From the NCBI GenBank assembly GCA_958352855.1, contig CATWQE010000025.1, positions 1 to 34,631 of the forward strand: DNA of 34,631 bases, written 5' to 3'. Below are positions 14,962 to 23,300 of the stretch, in pieces. This stretch comes from an uncultured Bacillota bacterium (GTDB lineage Bacteria > Bacillota > Clostridia > Lachnospirales > Lachnospiraceae). The notes under the pieces were generated by a model. The model worked only from the letters and a program-made list of their open reading frames with translations, was not told the DNA's origin and made no database searches. How positions within the stretch are numbered: position 1 is the first letter of the stretch; each line of letters opens with the position of its first letter. Both the position numbers and the translations under genes were made by a program.

Positions 14962-14988
14962 GTATATCACAAAAAAAATATTTGTCAA
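14961..14988 (-). promoter_or_regulatory. Promoter of the fatty-acid operon
   Basis: Minus strand TTGACA (14983-14988), 16-nt spacer and TATACT (14961-14966). The leader to fabH is about 55-60 nt. The only strong promoter seen ahead of the operon. Confidence 0.8.
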
Positions 14989-15072
14989 GAGGTGGATTTG
15001 TCTATTGCCAATATCTTTTTTGCAAACCTTTTGCAGATTTTTGGCAATTTCCAGGTCTTTATCCACTGCTAC

Positions 15073-15252
15073 GGGCAAAATCCCGGACCTTCTTGTTTTC
15101 TTGCCCCAGTGTTGGGCAAAAAAACAGGCTTCGCGCCTCTAGTGCCCCGATTTCTTCTATATTTCATCAAATCTCTGGGTATTTACATTCAGACTTCACA
15201 AGTTTTGCCCCTTGTCTGGGTAAAATTGTGAAAATAGTCTTATTTTTGCCCC
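15073..15252 (+). repeat. Degenerate GGGCAA/TTGCCC repeat, copy B
   Basis: About 180 bp upstream of the fab promoter. It aligns with copy A (4706-4886) with at most single-base gaps at the conserved GGGCAA, TTGCCCC, TGGGCAAA, TGCCC, GGGTA and TTTGCCC blocks. The clearest hairpin is TGTTTTCTTGCCC / GGGCAAAAAAACA (15094-15126, one mismatch). Its stretch 15091-15155 aligns without gaps with copy C. It is read through by open frames on the plus strand, but no ribosome site supports a gene. Confidence 0.6.
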
Positions 15253-15262
15253 TCTCTTTCTA

Positions 15263-15316
15263 TTAATCACTTTTCTTATATTGTCTAAATACATTCCTAA
15301 GTTTCCGCAGTTTCAT
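15263..15316 (-). other. 17-codon ORF with strong ribosome site in direct repeat 1
   Basis: Minus strand AGAGGAG, 5-nt spacer, ATG, then MKLRKLRNVFRQYKKSD and stop. The first seven residues are the same as those of a 22-codon ORF in the second repeat copy at 16602-16670. It may be a gene remnant or a leader peptide; no product is known. Confidence 0.35.
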
Positions 15317-15331
15317 TCACACTCCTCTTAT
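15294..15331. repeat. 38-bp direct repeat, copy 1 (flanks nuclease gene)
   Basis: 38 bp identical to 16648-16685 except one base (15310 G versus 16664 A). On the minus strand it encodes a Shine-Dalgarno sequence and the first seven codons of a small ORF. The 324 bases from 15332 to 15655, between this repeat and the nuclease gene, show no gene, RNA or strong hairpin that I can recognise. Confidence 0.8.
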
Positions 15332-15655
15332 AGGAAATTTTAGGATAAATAGAAGAACCTGACTATTTCCAAACAACTTCTCTTAAGTTTATGATGTTGC
15401 ACATATCAGGTAGTTTATTTTATTGCTGAAACAAAAAACATCTGGAAAACCCTATAAATCAAGGATTTCCAATTATATAGCAACTATCCATAGTTTCCAA
15501 GCAAACATCATACAATTGTCACGAATATTTCTCATTAATCACACTATCTACATGATGCTAGCACTATGTAATTGTGTCTAACAAGTAAATATATAACCTC
15601 TCCTGTTGCATATCAGAAGCCGCTTTTAAACAATTTTATATAAAGCACTTAAAAA

Positions 15656-16570
15656 TCATTCAAAAAAACTCTCATATATGTCACGTGGAACATATGGATA
15701 TAAGTCTGCTATTTCTAGCTGGCATTCCATCACATTTAGCTTAACTTTTTCCTTTTCAATAAAGCCTTGCTTATCTAAAAGTTCCATTAACTTATTACCG
15801 TTTATTAGTTCCACTCCTACCTCTTCTGCATAAGAAATAGCTGCAGCGGAAAAATCACTTGTTGTTATAAAAAGCATTTTATCTGCTAATACAATATTAT
15901 TTGCCCCTACAAGTTTCTGAATACTTGGACGTCCAACTCTATGTTCTATTGAATAACACTTACATTCAACAATCGTTTTTTCTGCCCCTTTGTTAAGTAA
16001 TATATCATAACCTCCGTCATTTGTTGGAGGAGTTAGTTTGGCTACATATCCCAAACTTTCAAATAATTCCAAGCATAATCTTTCAAAATTAATTGGTTTC
16101 TCTGAATAGTAATCAATAATCTTTTGAATATCACTATTATGTGCAAATACCTCTTTCTTTTTCAAAAGGTTGGCACGTTTTCTTTTTTCCTCTTTACATA
16201 AATCTATTTTAGTTCCCTGTAAACGTAGTCTTTTGACTACTCCAACTAAATCGTATGGTCTTTTTGAAAAAATCAAATAATTATCAACATATAATTTACT
16301 TTTTTCCCATATAATAGAGTTTTTCTTTACTCTCCTATCTGCTGTACCGTCCTTTTTACTTACAGACCAATACGGATACTTTAAATAATAATAGTTCTTC
16401 CTTTTATCATTTGATTTCTTTCTTACCTTTATACTTTTCGGCAATTTTTCTATTCCATATAATTTTGAAAAATTTCTCTTTATTACAGATTCAAATATCC
16501 TTTTAACAATATATATACTTCCTGCTATTCCCAGTACAAGAATAAATATTGATATAACATTTCGTTCCAT
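15656..16570 (-). CDS. Membrane-anchored Mrr-like restriction endonuclease
   Basis: 304 residues. Residues ~5-25 form a single membrane segment, then a basic Lys/Arg-rich region (~30-90) and a coiled linker. The C-terminal part (~158-280) is a PD-(D/E)xK nuclease of the Mrr_cat/restriction endonuclease type: INFERLCLELFESLGYVAKL, PPTNDGGYDILL (metal Asp), KTIVECKCYS (E-x-K) and PSIQKLVGANN (the conserved Gln), then KMLFITTSDFSAAAISYAEE. Relatives cut modified or foreign DNA, but a lone gene with a membrane anchor has no proven role. It is AT-rich compared with the fab operon, has a poor ribosome site at ATG 16570, follows a 22-codon ORF and lies between 38-bp direct repeats, all suggesting an accessory gene. 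Confidence 0.85.
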   Translation of the reverse strand: MERNVISIFILVLGIAGSIYIVKRIFESVIKRNFSKLYGIEKLPKSIKVRKKSNDKRKNYYYLKYPYWSVSKKDGTADRRVKKNSIIWEKSKLYVDNYLIFSKRPYDLVGVVKRLRLQGTKIDLCKEEKRKRANLLKKKEVFAHNSDIQKIIDYYSEKPINFERLCLELFESLGYVAKLTPPTNDGGYDILLNKGAEKTIVECKCYSIEHRVGRPSIQKLVGANNIVLADKMLFITTSDFSAAAISYAEEVGVELINGNKLMELLDKQGFIEKEKVKLNVMECQLEIADLYPYVPRDIYESFFE

Positions 16571-16601
16571 TTTTGTCTTATTAGCCTTTCATTAGTATCT
16601 T

Positions 16602-16670
16602 TTATATGAATTGTACCCTATTTAGCTTTAATCTGCTATCATATATTTTCCTAAGTTTCCGCAATTTCAT
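16602..16670 (-). other. 22-codon upstream ORF (possible leader) before the nuclease gene
   Basis: Minus strand AGAGGAG, 5-nt spacer, ATG, then MKLRKLRKIYDSRLKLNRVQ plus two residues and stop. It ends 31 nt before the nuclease start. Its ribosome site is much better than that of the nuclease gene, so it might control it by translational coupling. The basic peptide resembles no family I know, and its start is shared with the repeat copy at 15294-15331. Confidence 0.4.
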
Positions 16671-16685
16671 TCACACTCCTCTTAT
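16648..16685. repeat. 38-bp direct repeat, copy 2 (flanks nuclease gene)
   Basis: Second copy of the 15294-15331 repeat, one mismatch, starting 1354 bp further on and in the same orientation. The pair frames the nuclease gene. The remaining gap to the ABC gene (16686-16928) holds no recognisable gene, only a 7-bp inverted repeat ATGCAGG/CCTGCAT around 16878-16922. Confidence 0.8.
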
Positions 16686-16934
16686 TTGTTTGATGTGCCT
16701 TATTATTATAAACAACTTTCAAAAAAAGCTAAAAATATAATGAATCTTCTTCCTTTTTGATGTAAAATTAAGCTGCTGACCCAAACCTTACTAAACTAAA
16801 AAGAAAGTGTATTTCTTGTATTGTACATCAAATACTTACCAAATGAAACGCGGAATTTAAAATTTTTATTAAGAAACTATGCAGGTCATTATTTTAATTT
16901 TACATTTAATAGCTGCCTGCATTTGTAAGTGAAA

Positions 16935-18596
16935 ATGAAGGTACTAAAAAGTAAATCAATGAAGATGAAAAAGAAAATTATCAAAAACTTTATATGCAAT
17001 AAATTATTCTCAGGCGCATTGCTTATGTTACTGCTCCAGACAGGAATTATTATTTTTCTCCCCAAGCTGATTCAGACTTTCTTAGACGCAATTCTGGAAA
17101 ACAGAGTGGAATTTCAGATTTTGGGGATTTATCTTTTCCTGTCCTGTGTACTGTATGCGGTAGAACTGCTAAAAAAATATTTTTCTTCCAAATGTGCCTG
17201 GGCGACAGTGGGAACATTAAGAAAAAAGTTAGTTGAACGTATTTTAAAGTATCGGGATTCTTTTTTCAAAAATACCGATACGGGTGAATGGCTACTGATT
17301 TTTAATGATGATATGAAGACCATAGAAGCTTTTCTGGAAAATTCTATCATGCAGATTCTTTCCGGTATTCTTACGGTACTGGGAATTGTCATTGCCATGT
17401 TTTATGAAAATAAGTGGATATCTGTCTTTTTCTGTATATATGTCCTGGTATCAGTAAGTTATATCATACGGATGCAAAAGAAGAAACAGTCCTATCTGGC
17501 AAAAGAGCGGAACAAAAAATCCGAATATATCAGCGCTTGTTATGAATGGTATCAGGCAAGAAAAGATATTAAAAATTCAGGTAAGATTCCATCTGTTTTC
17601 AGAGAACTGAAGCGCAGAATGCAAGGCTATGGGGACAGCATAGTTGTAGCGCAAAAGGCACTGTATTCCATCTGGATAATGTCCTTATTTGTGGTATTTC
17701 TTGGAAATGCTATTGCGTTATTAGGAGGTGGAATCCTGGCCTTTCAAAACCTGATTTCCATAGGAACGGTGTATTTGTTTTATTCCTATGGGCAGCAATT
17801 AAAAGCTCCTATGGATGATTTGCAGACCTTAATGAGAAATTTATTGTCTTTGCAAACCAGTTTAGACAGAGTTGAAGGGATTATGAATTATGAGGAGGTA
17901 CAGAATGGAATATCGTTTCCGAAAACAGTAGAAAATGCCATATTTTCTGTAAATATTCCCAGCCATTTTTACAACCAGAAGAAAATTCTGGAACAGATAA
18001 AACTTCAAATCCACCCCGGGGACAAAATTGCACTTATGGGAGAATCAGGCTGTGGAAAATCCACATTATGCAGGCTTTTAAGCAGACAGGAACCGGTACA
18101 GAACGGAAAAATCCAGTTTGGCGAAGTCAATATTCAGGAAATAAATCAAGAGGACTATGGACATAAAGTTCTGTATTTAAGTGGAAATCCGGAGCTTTTT
18201 CATGGAACTTTAAAGGAAAATTTAACCTTGTTTTATTCAGAGATTAGCAAAGAAGAAATCCTGAAGAAACTGGAAGAGCTGGGGATTAAAAATCATATCT
18301 TCCATGGTTTTGATTTTGAAGAATATATGGACTGCATACTACAGGAAAAGGAACTCTCTTATGACATTGCACAGATGATTAATCTGCTTCGGATTAGTTT
18401 TGTAAAACCAGTGTTGATTTTGTTTGATGAGGCCTTTACAAATGTGGAATTTGACCTGGAATTCGTAGAGATTCTGGAACATCTCATCAAAGATTCCATG
18501 GTGATTTTTGTCACACATGAAAAGAAGAAAACTGCTGTTTGTAACCGGTTAATAAAAATGGAAAGTGGTAAAATTATTTATGATGCATATCAGTAA
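16935..18596 (+). CDS. ABC exporter half-transporter A (Walker A intact, signature motif lost)
   Basis: About 553 residues. Six-helix type-1 exporter domain (~1-300) followed by an NBD. Walker A GESGCGKST (~369-377), Walker B PVLILFDEA (~490-500) and the H-loop VTHEK (~530) are intact. However, the LSGGQ signature is replaced by LSYDIAQ, and the Q-loop region reads YLSGNPELF without Gln. It overlaps the next gene, whose NBD has the reverse defects, so the two should form a heterodimer with one working ATP site. The substrate is unknown. The start is uncertain: GTG 16929, ATG 16935, ATG 16959 and ATG 16965 are all in frame and none has a good ribosome site. The gene is AT-rich compared with the fab operon. 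Confidence 0.85.
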   Translation: MKVLKSKSMKMKKKIIKNFICNKLFSGALLMLLLQTGIIIFLPKLIQTFLDAILENRVEFQILGIYLFLSCVLYAVELLKKYFSSKCAWATVGTLRKKLVERILKYRDSFFKNTDTGEWLLIFNDDMKTIEAFLENSIMQILSGILTVLGIVIAMFYENKWISVFFCIYVLVSVSYIIRMQKKKQSYLAKERNKKSEYISACYEWYQARKDIKNSGKIPSVFRELKRRMQGYGDSIVVAQKALYSIWIMSLFVVFLGNAIALLGGGILAFQNLISIGTVYLFYSYGQQLKAPMDDLQTLMRNLLSLQTSLDRVEGIMNYEEVQNGISFPKTVENAIFSVNIPSHFYNQKKILEQIKLQIHPGDKIALMGESGCGKSTLCRLLSRQEPVQNGKIQFGEVNIQEINQEDYGHKVLYLSGNPELFHGTLKENLTLFYSEISKEEILKKLEELGIKNHIFHGFDFEEYMDCILQEKELSYDIAQMINLLRISFVKPVLILFDEAFTNVEFDLEFVEILEHLIKDSMVIFVTHEKKKTAVCNRLIKMESGKIIYDAYQ

Positions 18597-20166
18597 TTTC
18601 AAAAAGAAATCAAAAAAGATAGATAAAAAAATTGTAAAAATGAACCTGAAATTCCTGTTTCAAAATCCCAAAATCCTGTTAGGAAATTTTTTCATATGGT
18701 TGTTTATCAGCTTTGTCCCCTTACTGGCAAGCCTGATAATCCAGCAGATTTTTAACAGCCTGGAAACGGTAAATCTATCTATTTTTCTGGTCTGTTGCAG
18801 TATCTACATATTGCTGAACCTTTTGCATTTATGTGCAGTAAAATACGGAGGTGTGTTGGATACGAAGTTTCGTTTTTCCATTAAGAGAACATTTCAGGAA
18901 AATATAATGCTGCACACCCTGAAAGAAAATCGGAAAAGCTTCAGCGATTCCAGTGAATTTATGGAAGTGTTTCAGAATGACCCTGATATTCTGGAAAACC
19001 TGTGTTCAGCAGAACTGGATTTACTGAATCAGGTAATTTTTTCTGTTGCGGGTGTTTTGATTCTTGCCAGAATCAATTTTGCCCTTACTTTTTTTGTATT
19101 GATTCCTTATGCCATAGGAACCAGCCTTCTGAGAAAATTCGGAGACGTATTATCGGAAAACCAGAGCAAAAAGAGAACTGTAGAAACAGGATATACCAGT
19201 CTGGCAAAGGAACTTTTCGTAAACCGGACAGCCATTCAAAACTTTGATGTAAAGGGAAATCTGAGGCTTCAACTTCAAAACTGGAATGCAAAAACCAGTA
19301 GGGAAAATGTGAAAAGAACAATAAGCATGACTGCTCTTGAAAAGATGCCAGGAGTTCTGGAAAATGCGGGAACAGTTTTGATTTTATTGCTGGGCGCTAT
19401 TGCTTATGAAAAGAAACACATGGGACTTGGGGATATTACATTGTTCTTAACTTATTTTTCCAGTGCAACCTTATCCGTAGCCATGTTTTCGGAAGTTTAT
19501 ACCTATGTTCAATACTGCAAAGAAATGCTGACACGTATCAGCAGACAGTTGGGAAATACTGAGGAAGACGTTGCAAAAACACTTATGAATACAGAAAACT
19601 ATGAAAAAAACAGAAGTCCTTTTGGTTCAAAGAAAGAGGACGTATTCCAGATACAAAACCAGGATATAAAGCCCGGAGATGTGGTAAAAATCAGGAAAGA
19701 TAAGGGGAAAGTTTCCATGGAAGAGGTTGTAAAAAAACTGGATTTGGAGAGCTATTTGTACGGAATTGTATACCAGCAGACTGCTTTTCTTAACGACACA
19801 CTTTCTCACAATGTGTCCCTGTATGAAGAAGAAACAGCGGTAGAAGAATACTTAGCCCTTGCTGAAATTTCCATGGACAGACTTCGTAATTGGGATGAGA
19901 AAACCAGAATTGGGGTAAATGGAGAAAAACTGTCAGTGGGACAGCAACAACGTCTGGCGATTGCAAGAGCGCTGGCTTCTAAATCAAAAGTCCTGGTGTT
20001 TGATGAAATTTTCAGGAACCTGGATGCAGAGACTACCAGTCATATTATTTCTAATCTAGTGGGGAAAGGATATATTCTGCTTTATTTTGAAGAGAATGAA
20101 GCGCTGGATAAATTTCAGACAAAAGAAATTTTTTTCAACACTTTGTCCGGCTCATCCGTCTTATAA
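18580..20166 (+). CDS. ABC exporter half-transporter B (Walker A lost, signature motif intact)
   Basis: About 528 residues. Type-1 exporter membrane domain (~20-310), then a shortened NBD. It keeps a Q-loop (VYQQTAFLNDTLSHNV), the signature LSVGQQQRLAIARAL (~450-465), Walker B KVLVFDEI and the D-loop RNLDAET. Where Walker A should be there is only KPGDVVKIRKDKGKVSMEEV, and the segment from there to the Q-loop is about 20 residues shorter than usual. The H-loop His is also missing (LLYFEENEAL). The start could be GTG 18565 or ATG 18580; I prefer ATG. It overlaps the upstream gene by 17 nt, so expression is coupled. No exported-peptide precursor or processing gene is seen nearby. Confidence 0.85.
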   Translation: MMHISNFKKKSKKIDKKIVKMNLKFLFQNPKILLGNFFIWLFISFVPLLASLIIQQIFNSLETVNLSIFLVCCSIYILLNLLHLCAVKYGGVLDTKFRFSIKRTFQENIMLHTLKENRKSFSDSSEFMEVFQNDPDILENLCSAELDLLNQVIFSVAGVLILARINFALTFFVLIPYAIGTSLLRKFGDVLSENQSKKRTVETGYTSLAKELFVNRTAIQNFDVKGNLRLQLQNWNAKTSRENVKRTISMTALEKMPGVLENAGTVLILLLGAIAYEKKHMGLGDITLFLTYFSSATLSVAMFSEVYTYVQYCKEMLTRISRQLGNTEEDVAKTLMNTENYEKNRSPFGSKKEDVFQIQNQDIKPGDVVKIRKDKGKVSMEEVVKKLDLESYLYGIVYQQTAFLNDTLSHNVSLYEEETAVEEYLALAEISMDRLRNWDEKTRIGVNGEKLSVGQQQRLAIARALASKSKVLVFDEIFRNLDAETTSHIISNLVGKGYILLYFEENEALDKFQTKEIFFNTLSGSSVL

Positions 20167-20207
20167 ATGTAAGAAAAATTTTTATAAGAAATGAGAGGGG
20201 AAATTCA

Positions 20208-20384
20208 ATGAAAAAGTTTTTCGGAGATTTCTGCTTTCTCGCCCCAGCCCTGGGTAAGAAAGCAGACTTTCCGGCTCCATTGCCCCTATTTTTGCCCCCA
20301 AGCCTCACCTTTACATCACTACTTCCACAGCTTTCCCCATCTGCAAAGAGTAAATATAAGTTTCCTTCACCTTTTTCCCTGTAA
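20208..20384 (+). other. 58-codon ORF with good ribosome site covering repeat copy C
   Basis: AGAGGGG lies 7-8 nt before ATG 20208. The reading frame gives MKKFFGDFCFLAPALGKKAD and continues through repeat copy C into the antisense of the addA 3' end, with a stop at 20382-20384. Its first third resembles a frame in copy B (CFLAPVLGKKTGF) with mainly synonymous changes across the repeat core. The C-terminal third is antisense to addA, which argues against a real gene. Reported as a candidate only. Confidence 0.25.
20231..20299 (+). repeat. Degenerate GGGCAA/TTGCCC repeat, copy C (partial), with strong hairpin
   Basis: Between the convergent ends of the ABC pair and addA. CTGCTTTCT pairs with AGAAAGCAG (20231-20265) around an inner CCCAG/CTGGG stem. 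The sequence aligns without gaps with about 65 bp of copy B, including the downstream TGCCCC block. There is no T-run on either side, so it is not a standard terminator, although it may mark the 3' ends of both transcripts. Confidence 0.6.
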
Positions 20385-23300
20385 CTCTCTCAAGAGCTTC
20401 TTTGTAATATCGCAACTGCACCTGATACTTTTCTACCAATGTCTCTATCTTGTTGTTCCAGACTTTATCAGTCTTGTAATCCACCAGAACCAGTTCTCCC
20501 TCTTCCTCAAAATAAGCATCCATGATTCCCTGAATGAGAATTTCTTCTCTGGAATCGTATTCTTCCTTTATCTGGTTTGCCGGAACACTGATTACAAAAG
20601 GCTGCTCCCTGTGCAGGTCTCCTCTCCTGTTTGCAGACTGCATCCGCTGTCCCAGAGGACTTTGCACAAATTGATAAATCTCCCCATCCTTTACTGCCTT
20701 TCTCATGGCAGGCGTCAGTTTTCTGTCAGCTACCATGGCTTCTAACTGCGCCTTCACCTGATTCAAAGTATCTGCGCAGGTATAATCCAGACACTCCAAA
20801 ATCCGGTGATAGACCGTTCCCCGTTTGGCGCCTTCCACTTCCGCCGCTTCTTCACGCATAAAAGCCGGAACATAACGTTCTTCCATGCTGCTTTCCCTTG
20901 CATTGACTTCAGGGGCTTCCTTTGCACCCTGCGCTCCCATGTTTGAGTACAAAAACGCGCTGTCTTCCTCTTCCATCTGTTGCATCCGCTTCACCTCTGA
21001 AACCGTAAGCTTTGCCGGAATCTGTCCAAGGGCTTCATAGGGATATTCATAAGAAAAACTTTCCTGCAGGCTGTCCCGCAGCTCTTTGTCATATACCTGG
21101 CTGCAATCCCACATAAGAAGCTCTCCTTTTTTCAGCATCTTTTCTGTACGAAGCTGAGTTTCTTCCACTACCAGCTCCAGAGGAGATATTCTCCGGATAA
21201 AGAATTCTCCCGGACCGTCATACCATGGATTCAGGGCATATGCCTGCTGTCCAAAGGCTTCATACAAAGGTTTCATGGCCTTGTGTCTGGCAAGGGCTGC
21301 CAGAATCCAGTCCAGATAGCTTTTTCCCTTCATGCGGATTCCATAAGAAAGCCGCTGGCTTTCCTGGTGTTTCACCTTCTCAAAACCGGTAAGCTTTTCC
21401 TCCAGTTTTGAAAGGGTTCCCGTAAGAATCAGCTTCTCTTTTGCTCTGGTGAGCGCCACATAAAGAATTCGCAGCTCTTCCCCAAGGCTCTCAAGGGTAA
21501 TCTCCTGCTGCACTGTCTTCTGCAAAATCGTCCTGGTACGGATGCGGAATTTTTCATCCACGCAGGGCGCTCCAATTCCCAAATCAGGATGCAGCACAAT
21601 ACTTTCCCTTGCATCCTGCAGATTCATTTGTTTTCCAAGGCCCGCCACGAACACAATGGGAAATTCCAGTCCCTTGCTGCCATGAATACTCATAATCCGC
21701 ACAGTGTCTTCTTTTTCAGAGAGAATGTTTGCCTCTCCAAAGTCCACCTGATATTTTTTCAGGTTCTCAATATAACGAATGAAGTTAAACAAGCCCCTGT
21801 AGCTGGTGCTTTCATAGGCTCTGGCCTTCTCTACCAGCATGAGAAGATTTGCTTTTTTCTGCTCTCCTGACACAAAGGCCTGCTGATACAGCAAAAATCC
21901 TGTCTCGTCAAAGAAATCCCACAACAATTCATGCATGGGTGTATACGATACTTTACTGCGAAGCTTGCGATACACTCCCAGAAATCTCCTTACTTTTTCC
22001 CCAAGAGGATTCTCCAGTTTTTCTGCCAGCAGTACTGCTTCAAAAAGGCTGGCTTTTTCTTCCTTCTGACCCAGCACCTTAATCTCTGCCAGCTCCTGAA
22101 ACTGAAAACCATCCGGCAAGCCCCGCATAGCTCCTGCCAGTGGAATATCCTGCAAAGGGTTGTCCAAAATCTGAAGATAATCCAGAACTGTCGTCACCTC
22201 TGTGGCAGAGAAATATCCTGTCTTTGTGGTAACGCTGGCCGGAATCCCAGAAGCGTTCAGCACCTTTTTAAAGGTCTCCGCCCATCCTGACATGGTGCGC
22301 AGCAAAATGGTAATATCGGAATACCGGACTTTTCGGTACTGCTCTGTTTCCTTATCCAAAACCTCCTGGTGCTCCATAAGCTCCCGGATACGAAGGGCTG
22401 TCATTTTTGCTTCCAGTTCTCTGGCGGTCTGTCCGTCCTCCTGGTCCTTCCACACCGGGTCATCCTCTTCCAGCAAAAGGACTTCCGCTGCCGGTTCTGT
22501 GATTTCTTTTGGTGGAAATTCCCGCTGTGGGTACAATGCCGCATCCTGGTCATATTCCACGCCGCCTAAATCTTCCCCCATAATCTGGTAGAACAAATAG
22601 TTGACGCTTTCCAGCACTTCCTTCCTGCTTCTAAAATTCCGGTGCAGGTCAATACGTAGCTTCTCCCCTCCCTGTTCCAAAGGATAAGTGCGGAACTTTT
22701 CCATGAACAAATCCGGTCTTGCCAGACGGAAACGGTAGATACTCTGCTTCACATCCCCTACCATGAAAATATTATAAATTCCATCCTCAATTCCAGATAC
22801 AGCGGATAAAAGCTTTTCCTGTACCAGATTGCTGTCCTGATACTCATCAATCATAATTTCCGCAAACTGCTCTGCCAGCTCTTTTGCCGCATTGGTGCGC
22901 TTATCCCCCTCTTCTGTATGCTCCACCAGAATTTCCAGAGCATAATGCTCCAAATCTGCAAAATCCAGAATATTTTTCTCCTTCTTTTTCTCCTGATAAA
23001 GCTCCATAAACCGCAGAGTTAAATCCACCAGAACGCCTACCGGCTCTCCTGCCAGTCTTAAATGCTCTGCCATTTCCTCCATGGTTTCCCCAAAATACCG
23101 TTCCTGAAGCTCTTTGATAAAATCCTTTGCCTGGCTTCTGAGATTCTTGGCAAGCTCCTGTCTTTCTGGGGAAACCTGTTCTTTTTCTGCCTTCTTTCCG
23201 GCTGGAAGACGCTTAAACTCTATACTTTCCAGCAAATCCTTCCACTCCCGGAAGCTCTCTGCCTTTTGCGCCTTCTCCACAGCGGCCTTCTCCGTTTCCA

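Noticed and set aside
14934..15266. 110-codon plus-strand ORF over the fab promoter and repeat copy B
   Set aside because: It would begin inside the fab operon leader and cross its promoter with no ribosome site; a second overlapping frame is equally open. I attribute the open frames to the repeat element rather than to a gene.
15294..16685. Insertion sequence around the nuclease gene
   Set aside because: The flanking repeats are direct rather than inverted, far longer than a target-site duplication, and there is no transposase or integrase gene.
16878..16922. Inverted repeat ATGCAGG/CCTGCAT before the ABC genes
   Set aside because: Seven bp with a loop of about 30 nt in AT-rich DNA; could arise by chance and has no supporting context.
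20158..20187. AT-only inverted repeat CTTATAAA/TTTATAAG after the second ABC gene
   Set aside because: No GC pairs to hold a stem and no clear T-run following, so not called as a terminator.
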